Below, piece after piece: positions 33,875 through 46,423 of a DNA stretch of 64,000 nt; within the stretch, counting starts at the first letter, position 1; the number at the start of each line of letters is the position of its first letter. The stretch spans positions 62,001 through 126,000 of the forward strand of contig BCIK01000013.1 in NCBI GenBank assembly GCA_039545295.1, in the 5' to 3' direction. The notes beneath the pieces are model-generated. The model saw only the letters and a program-made list of their open reading frames with translations. It had not been told where the DNA came from and did not search any database. This DNA is from Udeniomyces pyricola. Its lineage: Eukaryota > Basidiomycota > Tremellomycetes > Cystofilobasidiales > Mrakiaceae. Made by a program: the position numbers and the translations under genes.

Positions 33875-36009
33875 CTAAGCCTTGGGCTTCTTGTCCTTGG
33901 CACAGATTCCCTTGGGGATTGAGTAGTCCTCAACGTGGATTCCTCCACCCCAAGGGGTTCCACCTCGGAGGCTCGCGTTAGGTCCCAAGCCGCGGTCAGC
34001 AAACGACGACCAAATCTCGCAGGCGTTCTCACCGCCCGTGAGAATCTTGTCGGCCTGGATGATGGCGTCTCGAGCGTCAGAGAACGAAGGTCGGCTGAAA
34101 AGATAATGAGAAAGCAGACAGGCGTTAATGCTAAATCTCAGGGTGGTCGAGTGAAGAAACTGCTCCGATTAAATGAATAAAAAACGTACCAAGGCTGGAG
34201 CTTCATTCCGTTCAACACGAGCTGGATAGCCAGCGTGTTACCGGCCTTAGGAATGAGCGGCTTAGTGAGCACTCCCGCGGCGTTGTACTCGGCCGCTTCG
34301 GTGTAGTAGTCGTTGGCGACCGAGGTATTGGTAGGCGGGAAGAGCTCGTGAGAGAAACCGTGCTTGGCAATCAGGTTCTCGGTCATGACGAACAGAAGCT
34401 CCGCCCAGACTTCTCCGATCGCATGAACACCAAAGTAACCAGGTCTGGAGCGAAAAAGAAAAGGAGGAAAAACAACAAGTGAAGAGAAGGGCAAAAAAGT
34501 GGATTGGGCAAGTGAGTCAGCGAGTCGTACGAGAAATGGAGCAGAAAACGGGCAAAAGCACGAACCGGTCAAGAGTCTTGTAGGTACTCGGGTTGACGGT
34601 ATCGTTAGTCGAGTAAGGGTAGTTTCGGATTCCTCCGGCTCGGTTGGCAGCCCAAGCTGCACGGCGACGGAAGGAAGAGGGAGTAAAAATGAGCTTTCCA
34701 TACAAACAAGCTCTACAAAACGAGAGACATTAAACTGACCTCCCATGGGGTAGTCCGAGTACTTTTTGTCCGTCGTCTTCCTGATCTGGGTGGCGAGGAA
34801 GTCTGGAGGAGTTCAGGAGAAAAGGTAGCGTCAGCGAGGAGATTCAATGCAGGCGTCAAGCAGGCTCAAAGCATTCGGGACGTACCTCCCCATCCCTCGC
34901 CCATGCCACCGGCCTCTCCCCAGCCGAGGCAACCCGAGTTGGCGGGTCCGCCGGTGAGTCGAGTCGAAAGTCCGTGAGCAAACTCGTGAATGACGATGCC
35001 GGCTGAACGTCGAATGGATGAGACAAAACGATCAGCATGTCCGTACCGAGGGGTGATGGAAGGCCGAAGGAACAAGAACGGGAGCTCACCTTCGAGGTCA
35101 CCGTCTCTGTAAGGAGTGGCGGTGTCCCAGACGTACATCCTCATTCGACCATTCTGACCATCGGGTGGGGTAGCGAAGCTGGATGGTTTCAAAGTCGCGT
35201 CAGTGCACCAAGATATATCGATGTTGCCGTACGCACGCAGGTGGAACGTGAGACTCACTTGGCGTTGTTAGTGCCCGAGCCATCCTGTGCCATAGCAATG
35301 ACGGCATCGCCGCCCTTACCGCCCTTGTTGAAGTTGGATTGCTGGAAGTTACCAGAGAGCTCGTCAAAGCCGAGTCTGTATGTGAGGTCATGGAACATGT
35401 TGCATGTGTAGAAGAGTTCGGTGATAGCAAGGTCAATGTACTCCTTGGGTCGGAGGCCCTCCTCAGCTCCGTACTCGTAATCGAAAGTGAGGGACGAGTT
35501 GACCGGTCGGTAGTTGGCAACCCTGAGAGAGTCGTGGCCGACATGAAACATCAAACGTCAGAAATCGTTGCGATAGATCCGGCAGGACAACGACCAAGAA
35601 GCAACTCACCAGTTAGACTGGCCCTCCCAGTTCTCCTGCGCAAAGACGTTGTTGCCGAGGGTCGTCGTCGTGTTGACCCAACCGCCGCCAACCTGGACTC
35701 CGGGTGTGGTAGAAAGGAAAGGCGAGGTGCCAGGGAACGAGTGCCAGCCAGCGGGCGAGGCAATTTCATCGGCGGGCGACTTGAGGATCGATCGCTTGCC
35801 CGAGACCGGGTCGTTGACGCCGAGAGGCCAGACGTTGTAGCTGGCAGTGGAGGGCTTGTCGGCTGGAAAAAAAAAGGAAAAAAAAAAAAAAGAACAGAGG
35901 AGAGATGGACGTCAGATAACGCCCTAATTGGTGGGTGATAAAGTCACGCTCAGATCTAGGTAAGCGAAAGACGCTGACTGATTCGCGTATCATCGGCATC
36001 GAGCATCGG

Positions 36010-36060
<51 letters not shown>

Positions 36061-37807
36061 AAAAAAAACGAGTCCGGATAAGAACACGTCCAAGTCAACA
36101 GACGCGGCCGATGCAGGGCCGACAAAGGAAACGAATGCACGTACAAGGCTTCTTGGGCGAAGGAGCGTCCCGCGCCCAATCGACGGCTCCAACAACTCGC
36201 CCAGTCTTGACATCAACGGTACCCTGGTACCAATTGTCGAGCATCTCAACTTCCATCCTCCAAACCATGACCAGCTCGCCTTCACCGTCTTGCTGGTAGC
36301 CGAGCGTCGCCTTGACAGGACTGACAGTGCCGGGGGCGCCCTCGATGAGCTCGGTGGTGACCGAGTGCTCAGACGAAGGGAAGGCCGAGTGAGAAAAGGT
36401 CGAGGTCATCTTCTCGAGGTATGTAGACGGGTCAGAGTGGATCGACTGAGCGAGTTCGGACGACGGGGTAACTAGAGCGAGGAACGAAAGGAGCGCCGGA
36501 CCGGCACCCGTCGACGGTGTGGCAGCCGAGTGAAGACCCGAGAGAAGCGAGCCCTTGACCTCATGCGGGCAAAGACCAGAGTAGGAGTGCGTGAGCTCCT
36601 TGACGCCGTTCGAGAGCCGCTCGAGCTCGTCCGAGTCGTAGACAGCCTTATCAGCCGAGGGAGCGGGATCGGTACCAAAGTTGAGCTGGTCGTGACCAAA
36701 CTGAATGAGGTGCTCCGCAGCGGCCTCAAGCGAGAGCGACGAGAGAAGGTGTCGGAAACTGGTGGCCGTGGAGTGAAGGGTATCGAGCAAGCCTGAGCAG
36801 TGCTCCTCGCGAATCTTGGGGTTGACCGTTGCAGCCAGGTCGAGCGCGGGAGCCTTGCCTTGGAAAAACTGAGAGGTCAAACATGAGGGAAAAAGTAGAT
36901 GGCATATAGTTGAGTGAGAGTGGTTCTGTGATGGGTGAAAGGATCAAGGATCAACCATGATAGCAGAAGGGCAAGAGAGGCGACGCACCGATGAACCCGA
37001 CGACAGGACGTTGCCGGCGCTGTCGACATTAAGATTGATGTCGGCATCGACGACTTCGATTCCGTTAACAAGCTGACGGGCGTAAACGTGGGTGACGAGG
37101 GTGTTCTTATCGGTGTATGACTGTGGGAGAGAAGACGAAGGGGGGTGGAAGGAGAGGGGGAGGGGGTTGAAATGGAGATGAAGTCAGTATGGCGTGAGGT
37201 TGCAAGTGGGCGGTTGGAGACGAGCCGGATTGAGCCGGCAAGGCGAGATGGGGGGGACAACCAGCTTGGCACAGGACGACGCTCAGTGGCGGGATTGGAT
37301 GAGATCGCTTGTCCGTAGGAGCGATAAGTCTCATCGGGTCATCAGGCAATCCATATCATACTCGCAACCACGAGATTGTTGGTGCTCGATTGGTCCACCC
37401 AGGCAGGAGAAAGAGCGAGAGGATACAGATAGGAGGTTGCTATCCGCATCCCCTTTCCAGCCTGGAGGGGAGGGGGAGGGGGGACGAGATAAGAGAGCTA
37501 GGAGAGGGGGTGGGAGGAAAGCCCGATTGATGCGCAAACTCACGTCTTCTCGGATAAAGTAGTCCTTGCCCTCAACGCCGAGAGTGGCGAGGTGATTCCT
37601 CGCGGCCATCATGGGGTCTTGGCCATGGCTGGAGGTGGAGACGAAAGCGACGGCATCGTGCGGGTGCGGGTGGAGCTCGAAGCGAGCGTGGGGGTGGAGG
37701 GGGCCAAAGGAGAGGGTCTTACGCGCGTTGGCGTGGGAGTGGTGGTGGGATGAGTGGGCGAGGACAGATAGCGGGAGGAGAGAGGCGGTGATGAGGGGAA
37801 GAAGCAT
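33875..37807 (-). CDS. Secreted M36 metallopeptidase (fungalysin)
   Basis: A preproprotein in about ten exons. A signal peptide ([20 protein letters not shown]) is followed by a His-rich segment, an FTP-type propeptide (near 36900-37550, with [20 protein letters not shown]) and the M36 catalytic domain. The zinc site is clear: [16 protein letters not shown], with two His and catalytic Glu, and the third ligand in [15 protein letters not shown] (the last part split by an intron near 34885). Further family blocks are [34 protein letters not shown] and [20 protein letters not shown], before the tail [10 protein letters not shown]. Fungalysins are zinc endopeptidases released outside the cell to degrade proteins; in some pathogens they target host chitinases. 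Here the role is simply extracellular proteolysis by inference. No sign of inactivation: all zinc ligands and the propeptide are present. Confidence 0.95.
35867..35891. repeat. A-rich homopolymer tract in a fungalysin intron
   Basis: Two A runs separated by GG, reading as U-rich in the sense transcript, inside an intron of the M36 gene. Confidence 0.8.
36010..36068. repeat. Poly-A(41) plus A(14) tract in the same fungalysin intron
   Basis: 41 A then GAAG then 14 A, reading as a long U tract in the minus-strand transcript. It lies in the same intron of the M36 gene as the tract at 35867. Confidence 0.9.
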
Positions 37808-38998
37808 ATGGGTGGGGTTGTGTGTGGGTGGGTGTGCTGGGTGGGTGGTGGTGGTTGATATGGAGAGGAAGAGGGAGACGAATTGGCCTGATTATATGCT
37901 CACCCAGAGGGCAAACGTACAACGGCCGCTGCCGGCCTGCCAGCTGATAGGGCCAGCGCGGGCGGTGGCGGCGAGTCAGATCTCAGATAGGCTGATCAGA
38001 CTTCCCTCCTCGCCCATTATCCATGCACGCCGCAGGCCGCCGGCATTGACCATTTGCAGCTGCGTGGAAGCCATCGCGACTCGGACCGACGATATTGATG
38101 ACTCTGCATGAGTGCGTCTCACCTGCGTTGGATCATCATCATCATCATCATCATCATGCTTTGTTCCAACGTACATCATATCCAATCAACTTGCTCAATC
38201 TAGACCAGCCTACCTGAGCACTCACCAGCGTATGGCTAAGCTAGGCCGTCGACCCTTCCAAGGTCTTGTCTTTCCCTTGTACTCCTGCGACCCCAACTGA
38301 TTGGACCCGTGCCCGTCGGTTTACGGTCGCATCCAAGCCAGCCATGCATCTGAATCGATCATCATCCTGAGACCCAACCTATCGTGCAGTCAGCTGCTCC
38401 AGCCCCTGGACATGCAATCGCGATTGTGACGCGCGACGTCGTGTTCTTGCGTACTCGCCTCGCGACAGCGCAATTCAAAGCGGTCATGAGATCATGAGAT
38501 CATCATGATGATCGATGATGATCGATGATGAGACACGACGCGCGACGCCCTGCCGCCATTTCATTCAGGCTGTGTATTTGCTTTGATTGCCTTGACACGT
38601 TCCTCTCCGTTCAGCCCCACCGAGCTCGATCCAACTCGATCTAGCTCGATCTGCGCATCACCAGCTAGATCTTGACATGCTTGACATGGAACCGTCAGGC
38701 GACACGTTTGGTTCTTGGGATTCATTGGTATCACAAGCAGAAAGTCAAACCTCTTGATGTGAACGATACGATGTGATGACAATCGACGTGACAGAACCGG
38801 ACACGTATCAATTATCGGTGTTACACATGAATACTACGTACCGCGTTCGATTCATGCACGCTTTCATGATGGCAAGCCCGCCGCGGTGTCTTCGCCTCCA
38901 CCTCATACCCACCAACTCACCCACCCAACACTTGCCATCACCCCTTCGCCTTCTCGTCCTTCCACAACCCAACCCACCCACCCAATCACACTCTCATC
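37808..38998. promoter_or_regulatory. Divergent promoter between fungalysin and PRE4
   Basis: 1.2 kb between outward-facing ATGs. Contains an ATC/GAT trinucleotide run (38132-38157), a TCATGAGATCATGAGATCATC cluster near 38485-38530 with short GATGATCGATGATG direct repeats, and repeated GCTCGATCnAnCTCGATC words near 38620-38650. No coding signal. Regulatory role inferred from position only. Confidence 0.45.
38132..38157. repeat. ATC trinucleotide microsatellite
   Basis: About eight to nine ATC units in the shared upstream region of the fungalysin and PRE4 genes. Confidence 0.85.
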
Positions 38999-41553
38999 AT
39001 GGATCACTTCCCTCTCTCCTGGGGCCGCCCCCGCAACGAGTCCGCCGCGAGCCCGTACAATGCCTTCCCAATCCATCAGGGCCAGGACTGGGAGGCCAAG
39101 GCATTCGGACTCGACAACCACCATGGCAGTAAATCCGCCGTCGAACACACCCAGTCAGTCATCTTGCTGTCTCTGCCCTTTTTGTCTAGGCTATGCGATT
39201 CGCTGAGGTCAATATGGGTATTTGTGATGGCCTAATTCGCGAGAGATCGAAGTGGGAGGTCAATCAAGTAGGGATTCGGCAAGGGCGAGGGGGGAAACGA
39301 GATGCGACAAGCAGAGAGGCGTCGCGTGGAAGGGCGGACACGGGCAATCAACGTCGACAAGGGTCCCTCGCTGCTGCTCAGTCCTTGCAGAGGCCTTCAT
39401 CCGACCCGACCAACCAAGACGAGAATCTTGTTCTGTCAAAGAGGATACAACGACAGATCAGGTCGGAGGGACCCGGCGACCCTCAGTGATCGTGTCTGGA
39501 CGAGCGGGAGAAGGATGAGGCCCAGAGTATCGGGATGATCTCATCTCTCTCCTCGACATAGAACGGCATCGACGTTTGTCCAACGAGAATTCTGGCACCC
39601 TGTCCTTTCTCTTGCCATCCTGTCCACCAACATGGTTTGCTCGTGCATGTATACACCAATCCGTGTGTGGTCAAAAGGAAACCCAAGAGCCAGGCGAGAC
39701 GTACAGTCGTATCGTATCGCCCTTGCTCCCTCCAGGTCTCTCCTCCTGCTACTCACCCTGTGTACGCCTTGTGGAACTGCGTTCATGGGTCGATGGAACA
39801 TCGTGTCGTCCTCGACTTGTATCTCGAACGAAAGAACCCGCTGTATCTCACAAAGTTATCGTCAATATTCTCATCACGACTGCTCATGCCCCCTTGCACT
39901 GTTCGGACTTGATCTTGCCACATCGTGTCCCCCATCCTAGCCTGGAATTCAACTAACCCCCCTTCTCACCTTTGTCGCATTTCGTACACTCAATAATATA
40001 GATCTCCCATCGTAACCGGTACCTCTGTTCTCGGGCTCAAGTACAAAGACGGCATCATGATGTCCGCCGATACCCTTGCGTCGTACGGATCCCTTGCTCG
40101 GTTCAAGGACGTTCAACGTCTGCGGGCCGTCGGAGATTACACCGTCGTCGGAGCGGGAGGTGACATGTCAGACTTTCAGTACCTGGAAAAGGCTTTGGAC
40201 GCCGCCATGTTCGTTTGCCCTTTTTCTTTGGGAGGATTTCAAGTTTCCGGTTGGACGGCTCATCTTGTTTGATGTATGATGCTGACAAGCGTCCTTCTTC
40301 TATATCAACCTTTTTCCTTTTTCTCGTCTCCTCACTCCCCCCTTTCACTTTATCCTCTTGCCGTTTGTTCTGTGTACGTTCAGCATTGAGGAGAGCAACT
40401 CGTCTGACGGTCACACCCTTGGCCCAACGGAGATCTACTCGTACCTCTCTCGCATGATGTACGCCCGTCGGAGCAAGATGAACCCCATCTGGAACACGCT
40501 CCTCGTCGGTGGAGTCAGGCATGGCGAACGGTATGTTTTCAAAAGCTTCGGTCTTGCATCGTGATTTGATATCCAAATCACGGTTGGCGTAGTGGGGAAG
40601 GAGGCTGGGCTGATCATCTTGACTCATGCTCAATCGTATCTCTGCGTCGTACGTCGTTTGTTGCACTTTCTTAGATTCTTGGGCTACGTCGATCTCATCG
40701 GTACGACGTACACGGCCTCGACACTCGCCACTGGTTACGGAGCCTACATGTACGTTCTCTCTTTCTTTTTCCTCTGAAAAGATTCTCATTTCCTACCCTT
40801 CGTGGGAATCTTCGCCGCTCTGTCCCCGTTTGAATGACCGAATTTATTTATTTATTTCCCTTTCTTTCTTTGTCGCTTAATCTGCGGCTGCCCCTTCTCT
40901 CGTTTTCTTTTAAACCCGGCGACAGCGCTCAGCCTCTTCTCCGCAAGGCCGTTGAGGGACGCGAAGATACGTTGACGCGGGAGGAAGCCGAGAAGATTCT
41001 GATGGATTGCATGAAAGTCCTGTACTACCGAGACGCTCGGTCATTGAACAAGGTACGTCTTGATCAGAAGAACAGCTCGTTTCATTTTTTTTTTTCCTTC
41101 TTGTTCTGTTGGATTGGGAGGAAAGGGATGACTGATAGAGTTTAAATTATTTATTCACTCTTTTGTGTTTTTTTTTTCTTCTTCTTCTTCTTCCTTTCCT
41201 CCTTCTTCCCTTCGGGTTTTTTTTTCTTTTTTTTTATCTTATCACTTCTTGATATACCCAACCCATCCTATACCTTTCCAACGACCTCAAACAAACCAAA
41301 CGTCTGCCTTTCCTTTCCCCCCTTGCAAAACAACCACAATCTTTTACACACTCCCACTCTCATTCATTTCCGAACTCCCCCCCCCCCCCNTCTTTAACCG
41401 TACCGGCCCAACTCCCATGCCCCCCTCCTGAAATACCAGTTCCAAATCGCGACCATCACCTCGGACGGCGTCGAGATCTCCGATACGAAATCAGCCGAGA
41501 CCGAATGGGCGTTTGCGGAGAAACTCCGAGGGTACGGCAGTCAGACCCAGTAA
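38999..41553 (+). CDS. PRE4: 20S proteasome beta-7 subunit
   Basis: Six exons join into a protein of about 280 residues of the proteasome beta family, most like beta-7 (yeast Pre4, human PSMB4). A non-conserved start (MDHFPLSWGRPRNESAASPY) is followed by SPIVTGTSVLGLKYKDGIMM, SADTLASYGSLARFKDVQRL, VGAGGDMSDFQYLEKALD, YSYLSRMMYARRSKMNPIWN, GYVDLIGTTYTASTLATGYG and LRKAVEGREDTLTREEAEKI, ending EWAFAEKLRGYGSQTQ. Pre4 is a non-peptidase beta subunit of the 20S core, so the loss of a catalytic Thr arrangement is expected. The first intron (about 39152-40003) is around 850 bases, far longer than the others. A run of C with an N at 41390 lies in the last intron. Confidence 0.95.
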
Positions 41554-42619
41554 AAGAAAAGGAGGAAGATTAGTAGAAGGGGAGATCAAAAAGAGATTTT
41601 TTTTTTTTGATTGATGGGAGAGAGATAGGGAATTGTGTTTCGCCGGGGTCGGAGCGTGGGAGGAACGAGGGAAGGGAGGGGAGGGGGGGGGGCACAGGGG
41701 TTTCGTGCAAAGCGTAACTACGATGATCAGATCCATGACGACCTTTTTTTTTTTCCTCTTCTTCTCCTCTTTCTTTTGCGCAACGAGCCGCCCGTCTTAG
41801 GCCTTCTTGAGAACTCAATTCGGTTCTTCTCTCAGAAAATCGGGGTGGTTGAAGTAGACTCGGTCGATCGAAAGGGGAGGCAGGAGGGGAGGGGAGCTGG
41901 GGAGAAAGGAAAGGGGAAATGTGAGAAGTCACTCATGCATGCAACATACCTCTTTACATTTGGGTTTTTCTAAGGAAAAAAATTCTTGATTGCCAATCTT
42001 TTTTTTTGATTTTTTTCTTTTAGTTTTTTTAGTTTTTTTTTTCGGCCTGACTTCTGACTCGAGGCCTGAGACAGTCATAAGTATCCAGTTAGTACATAGT
42101 AGTTCCCTTCGATCCAAGACTCATATAATGTCATGAGCTAGCCATTCATAGTCACAGAGCGTTTTGAAAAGAAAAAGAAAAAAAGAAAGAAAGCATGATT
42201 TGTGCGCATGTATAAATCAAGAAGGCCGACAAAGGGTACGTGGGGAGACAAAGTATTCGCTAAGCTATTACGTAAAAAGGGGTTGGCTTGCCGCATCAAG
42301 GAAACGGAATTATAAATCCGAGCCAGAGAGAATTATGTATAAAGGTTGAGCAAGAAGAGAAAAAAAAAGGGGGGGGGGAGAAATACAGTGGAGTTGAGGA
42401 GGTTGATCGAAAAGAAAAAAAGAAGAAGAAAAAAAAAAAAAACAGGAAAGAGACAAAGGTTGGCCGATGCCCATGGAGAAACAGACGGAAGAAGGACAAT
42501 TAAAGACAAGCGAAAGCAGGAAAAAGAAGACAGAAGAAGCATGCGTAGCGAGAGGCTGACAGGAAGAAGAAAGAAAGAAAAGAGAGAGAGAAAAATCTCA
42601 TCGTTCAAAGACTTTTCAT
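41554..42619. other. Convergent intergenic region
   Basis: Shared 3' space of PRE4 (+) and the small membrane protein gene (-). It is full of A, T, G and purine tracts (T runs near 41600, 41750 and 42000-42040; A/G runs 42360-42440) that yield Lys/Arg/Phe-rich frames with no family resemblance. No gene seen. Confidence 0.6.
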
Positions 42620-43864
42620 CTATTTCTGCGGGGGAGCCCCCGTCGGGGGCGCATACTGGGCCGTCGTTGTCGACGACGGTTGCTGTTGTTGCAGAGCCTG
42701 CTGACGCATCATCTCATCATGCTGCTGCTGCTCCCGATCGAGATGGGGGTTGTACTCGTTTCCCGGGGGAGGTCCAGAGGGAGGCAAGTATTGGTTGCCT
42801 TGATACGAAGGGGGAGGAGGGGCAACACCGTTGTATTGCTCCGTTGCTAAGAAAGACGACACCCGTAGACAAAGACAAAGCAACAAAACGATATAGAAAA
42901 AGGGCAGAAATTGAAAATATGAGCTGATGTTTTGTTTGGGTGGTTTGAAATCCCAGCCAAGCTTCTCGATCACGTGATGATACATCGGAAAGAATCACAC
43001 GTACAAGGGTTGTACTGGCCGACGGGCACGGCAGGCACAGGTGGGGCAGCGTAAGCATTGGAATGATAGCTATGCTGCTGTTGCATAGGCGGTTGTTGGA
43101 CACCGCCTTGTTCCATCTGGACGGGTTGGGATTGCATGTAGGCCAAGTTGGCGTGTCGCTGTCGCCGACGCCTCATGCCAAAGACTGAATTGGAAAGCAA
43201 GAAGCGAGATCAAAAGTATAGAAGGGCAAGAGATGTTTAACAAATGACGTGTTTGTAAGAAGATGAGAGGCGAAACAGAGCAGTTCTGTCGAAGCCACGT
43301 GTACCTGACCCCAACTGTAGCTCCGCATATAAAGGTTGGAGGAGTTGAGATAGAAAAACTCACCACTAAGCAGTAGGAGAAGGAACGCGACACCCTGTGC
43401 GATTTGGGCGTGAGGGGAGAAACAAAAGGAACAACAGCAAGATGTGAGTGAGAGAAAATTGACGAGAGAGGTGAAGATACCGAGAGGGCAAGTGTCAACA
43501 GTTCATCGTTGATCAGGAAAGAAGCGAATGAGACGAGTGGCTCACGACGGCGATTCCGATTCCGATCCTGGCGCCGTTACCGAGACCGTTGGTACATCGT
43601 CGGTAACCCTGTTGAGCGGACAAAAGCGAGAATGAACATGTCAGCAAGTCACGAGATAGGGAGGGGAAGAGTCTGCTTCTCGGCAGTGAAGGCCTTGATG
43701 GATATGAGGGTGATTATCGATCAAGTGCGGGGTGGAATGTATTGAATGGACGATAAGTAGAGGCGCGGGTGACGCACATAACCATCATAATAGCATCGGG
43801 CGTCGACACCTTGGGACAGTGCGAGGGCAACAACAAGGAGAGTTGGGGTGAGCGAGATGGACAT
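42620..43864 (-). CDS. Small single-pass membrane protein, PPxY-containing (RCR-like)
   Basis: The joined protein begins with a signal-like segment (MSISLTPTLLVVALALSQG), then a short Cys-containing luminal stretch (VDARCYYDGY, RRCTNGLGNGARIGIGIAVV), one membrane helix (GIAVVGVAFLLLLSVFGM), a stop-transfer RRRRQRHANL and a cytosolic tail rich in Gln/Pro/Tyr. The tail contains APPPPSY (a PPxY motif) and ends TGAPPQK. PPxY motifs bind WW domains of Rsp5/Nedd4-type ubiquitin ligases, and this layout resembles fungal RCR-type proteins linked to plasma membrane or chitin-synthase sorting. I do not recognise a precise family; a role in endosomal or surface sorting is only an inference. Four or five small exons were read. 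Confidence 0.7.
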
Positions 43865-44979
43865 TCTTGAGTCTAGTGAATGTAGTAGTGGTGGTGTTGG
43901 TGGTGGTCGTGGTGAGAGGCTGATACAAGAAGTGGGGGAGGGGATGAGGGGGGATTGAGCAGACGGCCGAGGCGGCGGCACGCCAAGGCTTATTTATTAG
44001 TTGAACTCTTGCCCTCCCAATTATGACGTAACCGCTCATTTCGTTCAATTCATGTCAGTCACCGCTCCTCCGAACATCCCCCGGCATTGCAGCTTGGTCC
44101 ACCACAGAAAAAAGAGCTATGCATGCCATCCTAACGCTGTCCACTGCCCTCCAAATCGAGCTCGTCACTCTTCAACACAGTGAACATGTACATCGCTCTA
44201 AACAGATCACCATCGAGCAAACGGTCCGGCCGGCAAGCTGGACCGGCATCAACGTTTAATTACAAGTCTTCTGCGTGCTGCGTGCTCTCAAGATCTTGAT
44301 GCCAAGCTCCGAACTCCGAGAGTGAGCATCGAGGAACTCAACCCATTCCTCCTGCGCCATCGATCATATTACTGTAGCTGCCGACCGATTGGCCGACCGG
44401 CTCAGCATGAAGCTTCAAGCTTCAAGCGCCTTCGATTTGATACGATCAATAACGTGTCGAGGTAATCGAGCCTAGTATGAAGATTTTGAATTCAAAGAAA
44501 TCGAGGGGAAAATGCAAGAACCATCGTATACAAGATCGATCAAAGCCAAAAATCAGCCTATCACACGTGCTAACGACTAACCACGAAGAAAAAGGACTAT
44601 ACAAAAGGACAAAATAGGAAGGATACCAGAGGGGATGAAGTTGGATGAAGATGGGGGTGAACAGGTTGGTCCGAGGTACAAGGCAAACTGAAACTAAAAT
44701 GACAACGCCCGCCTCTGCTTGTCTTTCTTTTTTATTCTTCGAAAACGAAACAAAAGGTGGAAGACTAGCAGCCCAAGAAGATGTAGGTAGGAAGAGATCA
44801 AAACGAAGAGAAGATGGGGAGATACAAGAAGCGAAACCAGGAAAGGAAAAACACGAAAAGAAGAAAGAGAAGACAGAGCTGGTCCAATAGATATAAGAGG
44901 AATCTATTCTAAGGATTGATTCAGGTTTCTACGGTTCTTGATTCGAGAGAGATAGCGGAGATAGATGGAGTTGTCTTCT
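43865..44979. other. Intergenic region upstream of the membrane protein gene and 3' of the M43 gene
   Basis: 1.1 kb with no recognisable gene. The AAGCTTCAAGCTTCAAGC repeat near 44409-44427 and purine-rich sequence from 44620 to 44890 are the only visible features. It should include the promoter of the gene starting at 43864. Confidence 0.5.
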
Positions 44980-46423
44980 TTAGAGACCTCGGTAAGTCTG
45001 GGCCTGGGCAACCATCCTGGTGGCCTGGCCAGAAGTGAAGCCAGTCATGCAGCTGTCGTAAGTGTCTGTTGGGAAAGAAAAAATGGACGGGTATGGGAAG
45101 AATCTTCAGCATGTGGATGCAATAGATCTAGCAGAAGAAAGAAGACGAAGAGAAAATGTAGTAGGAACACAGAAACGTTGGACTGACAGTCGAGGTAGTT
45201 GGTGATGGGGTCAAATCCAGCTTGGTTGGGGCAAGTGTCTCGGCCGGTCGGGCATCCATAGGCAGGCTCAGCCTCGGCAGGGGTATCGCTGACGAGGTCG
45301 CCTCCGTTGCAGCCATCCTGGAAAGTGTGGTAGAGACCGAGCCAGTGACCCGCCTCGTGGACGAGTGTCTTGCCGAGGTTGTAGTCAGAGGTGCTTCCAC
45401 CGGGAACCGAGCTGTACAGGAAAACGACTCCATCGTCCTGAGGGGCAGACCTGTAGGACGACGGGAAAGCTGAGAATCGGACCAAAAGATGGTGACTTAG
45501 TATCTAGCTCAACAGCGCCAGGTCTAATAGGACTTGGTCGTTTTTCGGTGTAGTTGACTCACTTGCGTAGCCGAGAAGGCCTTGCCCGCTGCCGCTCTCG
45601 AATCCGACAGTGTAGAGGTTGAGGGCGTTGGCTCCTCCCTTTCGGAGGGCTTTCTTCATGGCGGTCTGGTACGACGTGTTGGGGCCAGCTCTACGGAAGA
45701 TAATCAAAGAACACAAAGAACGAATACGTTAATCATCCAAGAGCTCCACGATACATTTAACTCTGCAAATGGTATGTCACTTACTGGGAGAACCAGTTGG
45801 CGTTGGTGGTTCGGTCAGTCGAGACGAGGGTGAAGGAGAATCCAGCGCTAGCGTAGTCTTGGTTCACCGTCTGGATCTGAGCGTTAATTTGAGAGGTGGG
45901 GATGTTTCCGCCAGAGAGGGAGGTACTCTTCTGAATGACGTGCCAGTCTGATCAAAGGTTGAAGTATCAGGGGTTAGAACGAGGGCAAGGATGCATCAAA
46001 GGGAAAGGAGATTGCCGAAACACAGAGGAGACAAAGCTCTGGACTCACAAACAGGAATGTTGATCGTAGCTCGCTCGGTGAGAGCACGCTCAGACATGGG
46101 TCGCACAAGTGCTCGTTGAGTCTCAATCTGCTTCACGACACCATCACTAGAAAGATCGAGTAGAATAAAAGTAGTCGCTCAATGTCAGCCAGACATCCTT
46201 TAGACGCCACAAAGGGCTGCCCAGGAACAAGCAGGAGATCGAGCAGAGTTGAGCATCAAGCGCAGTTGTAGGAACAAATCACGTACATCAAACGATCGGA
46301 GGTGACGTTCCTAGCGACCGAATCGACGACACCGCACGTCCTGGGGTTGGAAACGATGCTGGGTGCGGCCAACGCAGAAGAGGTGAAGGTGGCGGCAGCG
46401 AAGAGGAGAGGAGCGAAGAGCAT
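44980..46423 (-). CDS. Secreted M43 (pappalysin-type) metallopeptidase
   Basis: A preproprotein of about 300 residues in six or seven exons. It has a signal peptide ([20 protein letters not shown]), a short pro-region, then [20 protein letters not shown] with [34 protein letters not shown], and the extended zinc motif [19 protein letters not shown]. That motif gives His, catalytic Glu, His, Gly and third His of metzincins. It is followed by [36 protein letters not shown] (the Met-turn and Cys pair) and [11 protein letters not shown]. The pattern matches the M43B cytophagalysin-like enzymes common in secreted fungal proteomes. All catalytic residues appear intact. The enzyme probably degrades extracellular protein; its natural substrate is unknown. 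The short last exon begins YTYDSC near 45065. Confidence 0.94.

Noticed and set aside
41601..42608. Frames made of poly-Phe, poly-Lys and poly-Ser
   Set aside because: They come from homopolymer and purine tracts in the 3' space between PRE4 and the small membrane protein gene.
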